Assembly: GCF_039522585.1 (NCBI RefSeq)
Contig: NZ_BAAADR010000012.1
DNA: 64,000 bases
Strand: one strand, 5' to 3'
DNA from: Bisbaumannia salifodinae
GTDB lineage: Bacteria > Pseudomonadota > Gammaproteobacteria > Pseudomonadales > Halomonadaceae
Shown here: positions 59,549 to 64,000 of the stretch, piece after piece
Numbering within the stretch: the first letter of the stretch is position 1
Layout of the letters: each line of letters begins with the position of its first letter
Program-made: the position numbers and the translations under genes
Notes under the pieces: generated by a model
What the model saw: only the letters and a program-made list of their open reading frames with translations
What the model was told of the DNA's origin: nothing
The model's database searches: none

Positions 59549-60580
59549 ATGCAGACCCGACCGCTTGGCGACACCGGAATCGACGTCAGTCGCCTGTGCC
59601 TGGGCACCATGACCTTCGGCGAGCAGAACAGCGAAGCCGAGGCCCACGAGCAGCTCGACCGGGCGGTGGCCTTCGGCATCAATTTCATCGATACCGCCGA
59701 GATGTACCCGGTACCGCCCCGGGCCGAGACCCAGGGTCGCACCGAGGCCTACATCGGTAATTGGCTCAAGGCCCGCGGCTCCCGGGACGATGTGATTATC
59801 GCCAGCAAGATCGCCGGCCCCGGCATGGACTACCTGCGTGGTGGCTCACGCCTGACCCGCGAGCAGATCCACCAGGCGGTAGAGACCAGCCTGCAGCGCC
59901 TGCAGACCGACTATATCGACCTCTATCAGTTGCATTGGCCCGACCGCTACACCAATTTCTTCGGCCGCCTGGGCTACGAACCCAAGGAGGAGGAAATCAG
60001 CACGTCCCTGGAGGAGAGCCTCTCGGCCCTCAAGGAACTGGTGGAAAGCGGCAAGGTGCGCGCCATCGGCCTCTCCAACGAGACCCCCTGGGGGCTGATG
60101 CAGAGCCTGCGCCTGGCCGAACGCCTGGGCCTGCCCAGGGTGGCTAGCATCCAGAACCCCTACAACCTGCTCAACCGCACCTTCGAGATCGGCCTCGCCG
60201 AGATCGCCCACCGCGAGGAGGTGGGCCTGTTGGCCTACTCGCCGCTGGCCTTCGGGGTGCTCTCCGGCAAGTACCTCGACGGCCACTGGCCCCCCAAGGC
60301 GCGCCTGACCCTCTATGAGCGCTTCCAGCGCTACAATTCGGAGAGCGCCGCCGAGGCGACCCGCGCCTATGTGGAGATCGCCCGGGAGCACGGCCTGGAT
60401 CCGGCCCAGATGGCCCTGGCCTTCGTCAACTCCCGCCCCTTCCTGACCAGCAATATCATCGGTGCTACCACCATGGAGCAGCTGGAGAGCAACCTGGCCA
60501 GCGAGTCCCTGAAGCTCGAGCCCGCCGTGCTGGAGGCCATCGAGGCGGTGCACCGGCAGTTGCCCAACCCCTGCCCCTGA
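59549..60580 (+). CDS. tas: NADP(H)-dependent aldo-keto reductase Tas
   Basis: A 343-residue aldo-keto reductase: MQTRPLGDTGIDVSRLCLGT, catalytic Asp/Tyr in FIDTAEMYP, Lys in ASKIAGPG, LHWPDRYTNFFG, typical of Tas. The long open frame upstream (from 59288) is spurious; AGGAG lies 8 bases before the ATG at 59549. Tas can rescue tyrosine auxotrophy in E. coli; its normal substrate is unknown. Confidence 0.92.
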   Translation: MQTRPLGDTGIDVSRLCLGTMTFGEQNSEAEAHEQLDRAVAFGINFIDTAEMYPVPPRAETQGRTEAYIGNWLKARGSRDDVIIASKIAGPGMDYLRGGSRLTREQIHQAVETSLQRLQTDYIDLYQLHWPDRYTNFFGRLGYEPKEEEISTSLEESLSALKELVESGKVRAIGLSNETPWGLMQSLRLAERLGLPRVASIQNPYNLLNRTFEIGLAEIAHREEVGLLAYSPLAFGVLSGKYLDGHWPPKARLTLYERFQRYNSESAAEATRAYVEIAREHGLDPAQMALAFVNSRPFLTSNIIGATTMEQLESNLASESLKLEPAVLEAIEAVHRQLPNPCP

Positions 60581-60669
60581 GCCCACCGGGGGCTATCGCC
60601 GCGATAGCCCCCAGCATGGCGGACGCCTGATATACTCGAGGCACCTTCACCAGGACCCAGGAGCGCCCC

Positions 60670-61449
60670 ATGTTGAGCGTGATCTCGCCCGCCAAGACGC
60701 TGGATTTCGAGACCCCGGCCACCACCCAAATCCATACCCGGCCGGACCACCTCGAGCGCAGCCAGGAATTGATCGAGATCCTGCGCAATTACTCCCCCCA
60801 GCGCCTCAGCGAGCTGATGGGCATCAGCGACAAGCTGGCCGGCCTCAATGCCGCCCGCTTCGCCGACTGGGCGCCGCCCTTCACCCCCGAGAACGCCAAA
60901 CCCGCCGCCCAGGCCTTCCAGGGCGACGTCTATGTGGGCCTGGAGGCGGCAAGCTTCGACGACGACGACAACGCCTTCGCCCAGCAACACCTGCGCATCC
61001 TCTCCGGCCTCTATGGGCTGCTGCGCCCCCTCGACCTGATCCAGCCCTATCGCCTGGAGATGGGCACCCGGCTAGAGAACGCCGCCGGCAAGGACCTCTA
61101 CGCCTTCTGGAAGCCGCTGCTCACCGCCGAGCTGGACAAGGCGGTGGCCGAGAGTGGCACCCCGGTGCTGGTCAACCTGGCCTCCAATGAGTATTTCAAG
61201 GCCATCGATACCCGCAAGCTGCAGGCCCGGGTCATCACCCCGGTGTTCAAGGACGAGAAGAACGGCAAGCTGAAGATCATCAGCTTCTATGCCAAGAAGG
61301 CCCGCGGCCTGATGGCCGCCTGGATGATTCGCCAGCGCCTGGAGGATCCCGAACGGCTCAAGGCCTTCGACGTGGCCGGCTACCGCTTCGATGCCGGCCT
61401 CTCGCAGGGCGACACCCTGGTCTTCACTCGCCCGGAAGGGGCGGCCTGA
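60670..61449 (+). CDS. yaaA: peroxide stress protein YaaA
   Basis: A 259-residue DUF328 protein: MLSVISPAKTLDFE, QHLRILSGLYGLLRPLDLIQPYRLEMGTRL, VNLASNEYFK and FYAKKARGLMAAWMI. YaaA lowers free iron during H2O2 stress and binds DNA. Normal length; 89 bases after tas. Confidence 0.95.
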   Translation: MLSVISPAKTLDFETPATTQIHTRPDHLERSQELIEILRNYSPQRLSELMGISDKLAGLNAARFADWAPPFTPENAKPAAQAFQGDVYVGLEAASFDDDDNAFAQQHLRILSGLYGLLRPLDLIQPYRLEMGTRLENAAGKDLYAFWKPLLTAELDKAVAESGTPVLVNLASNEYFKAIDTRKLQARVITPVFKDEKNGKLKIISFYAKKARGLMAAWMIRQRLEDPERLKAFDVAGYRFDAGLSQGDTLVFTRPEGAA

Positions 61450-61455
61450 GGGTAC

Positions 61456-62031
61456 TCAGAAGAAGCGCAGGGAGCGGTCCGCGCGTTCGCGGAGATAGCC
61501 CCGATGCACCGCCTTGAAGCGCTCGTCATCACAGCGCTGCAGCCACTCGTAGGCCACCATATCGGCGCTCACCGGAATGGCCCCCATGGCAGTGACCCGC
61601 TCGCGGGCCAGCCGCGCCTCCTCCGGGCGCCGGCTGGCGGTGGCCTCCACCAACCAGTAGACCTCATAGCCGGCATCCAGCAAGCCCAGGGCACTCTGCA
61701 TCACGCAGATATGCGCCTCGCTGCCGCAGATCACCACCTGGTGCCTGCCGCTCTCGCGCAGCGCCTCGGCAACGCTCGCCTCATCGTGGGCGCCGAAATG
61801 CACTTTCTGGAAGTAGCGGGCCTTCGGCAGACGCTCCACCAGGCGCGGGTCGGTTCCCCCCAACCCCTCGGGATACTGCTCGGTGACCCACACCGGAACC
61901 TGTAACTCCTGGGCCACCTCGCCCAGCCAGCCAGCCTCCGCTACCGCCTGCTCGCCCCCGTGGACCACCGGCAGCAGGCGACTCTGCAGGTCGATGATCA
62001 AGAAAAGGCTCTCCTCATGCTCCAGCCGCAT
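61456..62031 (-). CDS. isochorismatase-family cysteine hydrolase
   Basis: A 191-residue alpha/beta hydrolase. The triad is Asp in IIDLQSRLLP (near residue 14), Lys in YFQKVHFGA (near 78) and Cys in SEAHICVMQSALGLLDAGY (near 108). YcaC-like rather than a true isochorismatase; substrate unknown. Convergent with yaaA, 6 bases apart. Confidence 0.88.
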   Translation of the reverse strand: MRLEHEESLFLIIDLQSRLLPVVHGGEQAVAEAGWLGEVAQELQVPVWVTEQYPEGLGGTDPRLVERLPKARYFQKVHFGAHDEASVAEALRESGRHQVVICGSEAHICVMQSALGLLDAGYEVYWLVEATASRRPEEARLARERVTAMGAIPVSADMVAYEWLQRCDDERFKAVHRGYLRERADRSLRFF

Positions 62032-62134
62032 GGTCTCTCTCCCGATAATTGGTTCCGTCGCAACGCCTAGTGGCTAGAATAGAGGGCCCAAGACTTTCTG
62101 ACACCTCACTAGCCTTCAACCCTGGAGACACCCT

Positions 62135-62965
62135 ATGCGCCATCTCTTCGTCATGCTGCTGGTCGGCGTGCTCGGCTTCGGCCTGGCCGTCGACTACGCC
62201 GAGGCCCGTCGCCTGGGCGGCGGCAGCAGTATCGGCAGCGTTTCCCGCTCCGCCTCACCGCCCACCACTGCCAAGGCCACCCAGGGCCAGACGCCCAATC
62301 AGGCCGCCGGCACCTCGCGTGGCCGCGGCATGGGGGGGATGCTCGGCGGTCTGCTGGCCGGGGGCCTGCTGGCCGCCCTGTTCTTCGGCGGCGCTTTCGA
62401 TGAACTGCGCATGATGGATCTGCTGCTGATCGCCGGTATCGCCTTCCTGCTGTTCCGGCTGCTGGCCCGCCGCCGCACCGCCGTAGCAGGGGCAGGGGCA
62501 GGGGCCGCTCAGCCGGCGCCGGGCCAGGCGCAGCCCCAAGCCTTCCAGAGTGACGCCATGCCGGCCGCCGGCAGCCTCGGCGGACTGGCCGGCGAGCCCG
62601 AGTGGTTCGACCGGGAGCGCTTCCTGGGCGGCGCCAAGGAGCACTTCATGACCCTGCAACGCGCCTGGGACAATAACGACTTCTCCCAGATCCAGGAGTA
62701 TGTCACTCCGGAGCTCTACAACCTGCTACGCCAGGAGCGCGCCCAGCACCCCGCCAATAACCGCACCGAGATCGTGCGATTGTTCGCCGAGCTGGGTAGC
62801 GTGCAGGAGATCGGCCAACAGGCCGAGGCCACGGTGATCTTCCACGGCATCATCGACGAGAACGGCGAACACAACGAGTTCAACGAGACCTGGCACCTGG
62901 TTCGCGAACTCCGCGACGAGGCTCCCTGGTACCTCCAGGGCATCGAACAGAACGCCGGCACCTGA
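62135..62965 (+). CDS. Tim44-like domain membrane protein
   Basis: A 276-residue protein. An N-terminal hydrophobic segment (residues 4-24, signal peptide or anchor) precedes a Gly/Ser-rich stretch, a glycine-rich membrane segment pair (about 65-110: GGLLAGGLLAALFFGGAF, LLLIAGIAFLLFRLL), an Ala/Gln/Pro linker, and a C-terminal Tim44/NTF2-like domain (about 150-272, AKEHFMTLQRAWDNNDFSQIQEYVTPELY). In bacteria such proteins are of uncertain function. Confidence 0.87.
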   Translation: MRHLFVMLLVGVLGFGLAVDYAEARRLGGGSSIGSVSRSASPPTTAKATQGQTPNQAAGTSRGRGMGGMLGGLLAGGLLAALFFGGAFDELRMMDLLLIAGIAFLLFRLLARRRTAVAGAGAGAAQPAPGQAQPQAFQSDAMPAAGSLGGLAGEPEWFDRERFLGGAKEHFMTLQRAWDNNDFSQIQEYVTPELYNLLRQERAQHPANNRTEIVRLFAELGSVQEIGQQAEATVIFHGIIDENGEHNEFNETWHLVRELRDEAPWYLQGIEQNAGT

Positions 62966-62990
62966 GGACAATACCTCACGGGTAGAAACG

Positions 62991-63020
62991 ACCAAGGCCG
63001 GGCAAATGCCCGGCCTTGGT
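62991..63020. terminator. bidirectional terminator between the Tim44-like and lipoprotein genes
   Basis: ACCAAGGCCGGGCA (62991-63004) pairs with TGCCCGGCCTTGGT (63007-63020). It lies between convergent genes; T-runs are weak on both sides. Confidence 0.75.
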
Positions 63021-63044
63021 CATGCTGCTTGCCACAGTCCTGAA

Positions 63045-63248
63045 TCAATACCCCCCGGAGCTCCCCTCGGCGCTCTCCTCAAGACTTTCCCCCATCTCTT
63101 CGATGCCCTCTCCGGCATCTTCCATGGCCTCGTCGATATTCTGTCCTGCCTCTTCCGCCGGGCCCGGATCGTCCTCGCAGGCCGCCAGGCCCAACCCCAT
63201 CATGGCCACCAGGGCCGCCATCGCCAAGTAACGCATCATGCCTGTCAT
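63045..63248 (-). CDS. small acidic lipoprotein, 67 aa
   Basis: The product starts MTGMMRYLAMAALVAMMG and has a lipobox LGLAAC, giving a mature lipoprotein of about 42 residues beginning CEDDPGPAEEAGQNIDEAMED, very acidic and helical. AGGAGGAG sits 4 bases before the ATG at 63248. Similar small lipoproteins with a repetitive acidic tail are common in marine gammaproteobacteria; function unknown. Confidence 0.8.
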   Translation of the reverse strand: MTGMMRYLAMAALVAMMGLGLAACEDDPGPAEEAGQNIDEAMEDAGEGIEEMGESLEESAEGSSGGY

Positions 63249-63398
63249 CGTCTCCTCCTGAGATCTCACTACGGATAGCACCGCCATTTACCATAGCAGA
63301 GCCCCCGACTCGCCGAGGGCGAGCCTTTGTATGGGTTTGTAAGCCAGCCACACCAGTGCATACCTTCCATGAAGATCCACAGGGCCTCAAATGACGAA

Positions 63399-63428
63399 GC
63401 CCCGATCTCTGTCGAGACCGGGGGCTGA
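63399..63428 (-). terminator. fourth terminator beyond 5S rRNA
   Basis: AAGCCCCGATCTC pairs with GAGACCGGGGGCT across a TGTC loop, with one mismatch or bulge. Distal-most of the hairpins behind the rrn operon on the minus strand. Confidence 0.6.
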
Positions 63429-63435
63429 ATACGAA

Positions 63436-63466
63436 AAAACCCCAGCCTCTGTCGACGCTGGGGTTA
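63436..63466 (-). terminator. third terminator beyond 5S rRNA
   Basis: AACCCCAGC (63438-63446) pairs with GCTGGGGTT (63457-63465); on the minus strand the hairpin is followed by TTTTTT. It follows the second decayed 5S tail at 63478. Confidence 0.8.
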
Positions 63467-63477
63467 TCTCTCAATAA

Positions 63478-63612
63478 GTGCCTGACGAGGATCCGGCCGG
63501 CGCTCCGGCGGGCGGCGTCCGCTACTCGACTCGTCTCATCCTGAGACTCGCCCTTCGGGCCCGCCGAGGCGGTTTCCGCCGCTTCCCGACAGGCGGGATC
63601 CATGGGAGACCC
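63478..63612 (-). repeat. decayed 5S rRNA 3'-end copy 2
   Basis: On the minus strand this region runs GTCTCCCATGG (near 63603-63611) ... CGAGTAGCGGAC ... TCGTCAGGCACTTAT (ending at about 63474), matching scattered parts of the 5S 3' third and the bases after it, with GC-rich insertions. A terminator follows directly, as behind the other copies. Confidence 0.6.
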
Positions 63613-63621
63613 CCAAACGAC

Positions 63622-63648
63622 GAAGCCCCGACCAATGGTCGGGGCTTC
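63622..63648 (-). terminator. second terminator beyond 5S rRNA
   Basis: GAAGCCCCGACCA (63622-63634) pairs perfectly with TGGTCGGGGCTTC (63636-63648). It directly follows the first decayed 5S tail on the minus strand. Confidence 0.8.
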
Positions 63649-63655
63649 TGAATAA

Positions 63656-63723
63656 GTGCCTGACGATGATCGCGCCGGGCTCCGGCGGTCGGCGCTCCGA
63701 TACTCTCGCATGGGGGTGAGACC
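63656..63723 (-). repeat. decayed 5S rRNA 3'-end copy 1
   Basis: The minus strand reads GGTCTCACCCCCATGCGAGAGTA, shown here in part as CCCATGCGAGAGTATC, then an insertion of about 29 GC-rich bases, then ATCATCGTCAGGCACTTATT. The flanking blocks match the 5S gene end (CCCATGCGAGAGTAGG...CATCGTCAGGCAC). Offset from the real 5S end is 222 bp. Confidence 0.75.
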
Positions 63724-63834
63724 GCCCGGCCCTTCGTGGCACCGCCACGGGGGCGGTCGAACGCCCCGAGCCGGCGAGGGGCCGGACCGCGAAGCGGCCC
63801 CACGAGGTAAAGAGCGGGTCTCCCCATGCCCATG
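63724..63834. other. GC-rich spacer between the first terminator and 5S copy 1
   Basis: No gene or promoter is visible. It contains GGCCCCACGAGG and inverted GGGTCTCCCCATGC (63815-63828), a piece of the 5S sequence in the opposite orientation, next to the first terminator. Confidence 0.45.
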
Positions 63835-63869
63835 AAAAAACCCCGAACACTGAGTGCCCGGGGTTTTTT
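63835..63869 (-). terminator. first terminator of the rrn operon
   Basis: Flanking A6 and T6 runs surround CCCCG...CGGGG with an inner CACT/AGTG pairing (63841-63863). It begins 9 bases beyond the 5S 3' end on the minus strand. Confidence 0.85.
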
Positions 63870-63877
63870 CGATATAA

Positions 63878-63997
63878 GTGCCTGACGATGACCTACTCTC
63901 GCATGGGGAGACCCCACACTACCATCGGCGCTGAGCGGTTTCACTGCTGAGTTCGGCATGGGATCAGGTGGTTCCCACTCGCTATGGTCGTCAGGCG
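63878..63997 (-). rRNA. rrf: 5S ribosomal RNA
   Basis: A 120-nt 5S rRNA on the minus strand, recognised by CCATGCCGAACTCAG, AGCGCCGATGGTAGTGTGGG and CCCATGCGAGAGTAGG. The ends pair (GCCTGACGA with TCGTCAGGC). The 23S gene should lie beyond the right edge. Confidence 0.96.
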
Positions 63998-64000
63998 TAA

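Noticed and set aside
63522..63959. 145-codon frame over 5S rRNA and its copies
   Set aside because: It is translated rRNA and terminator sequence.

Overview
The window is GC-rich chromosomal DNA from a gammaproteobacterium, most likely a member of the Halomonadaceae (Halomonas or a close relative). This rests on protein similarity as I recognise it and on gene order: rpsP-rimM-trmD-rplS followed by xerD-dsbC-hom-thrC-recJ, prfB-lysS, coaBC-dut-algC-argB, ftsY-ftsE-ftsX-rpoH and ffh-ypjD-yfjD are blocks shared with Pseudomonas and other gammaproteobacteria. Coding density is high, nearly all genes are housekeeping, and I see no prophage, CRISPR array, secretion system or intact insertion sequence.

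Layout. 1-9 kb: rlmI (cut by the left edge), mutM, rpmBG, radC, then coaBC-dut-algC-argB-slmA facing rpoH. 9-15 kb: the ftsYEX operon, a divergent region of 82-83 bp repeats carrying DnaA-box-like sites, rsmD, zapB, and rimI-holD-bolA with overlapping ends. 15-27 kb: an MFS exporter, a small conserved gene, prfB (programmed frameshift)-lysS, a fadL-type porin, a MerR-copA copper efflux unit whose last gene is cut by a MITE-like element, and recJ. 27-38 kb: thrC, hom, dsbC, xerD, the rplS-trmD-rimM-rpsP ribosome operon, ffh, and the cytochrome-assembly-like/CorB-like pair. 38-51 kb: leuA, an acyltransferase with a TetR gene, a SRAP protein without its catalytic residues, an M16 protease, sbcB, minCDE, and a large DUF349 protein. 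51-64 kb: phaB, the initiator tRNA with a tandem array behind it, cnoX, patB, a run of small conserved or unknown genes, tas, yaaA, a cysteine hydrolase, a Tim44-domain protein, a small lipoprotein, and finally 5S rRNA (minus strand) at the right edge, the end of an rrn operon.

How the genes work together: division-site and nucleoid control (slmA, ftsE/X, zapB, minCDE), protein targeting (ffh, ftsY), translation (L33, L28, L19, S16, RimM, TrmD, RF2, LysRS, tRNA-fMet, 5S), DNA repair and recombination (mutM, radC, recJ, sbcB, xerD, SRAP, a psi-like subunit), amino-acid synthesis (argB, hom, thrC, leuA), copper homeostasis, and disulfide/redox folding (dsbC, cnoX).

The most unusual content is noncoding. 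Behind tRNA-fMet lie six successive modules, each a copy of the tRNA 3' tail followed by an intrinsic terminator, arranged as three 222-bp repeats. Behind 5S rRNA a similar series of decayed 5S 3' ends alternates with terminators. Partial copies of the mutM 5' end and the minE 3' end sit beside their parent genes. The arrangement resembles the E. coli tyrT/rtT repeats, but here at the initiator tRNA and at an rrn operon.
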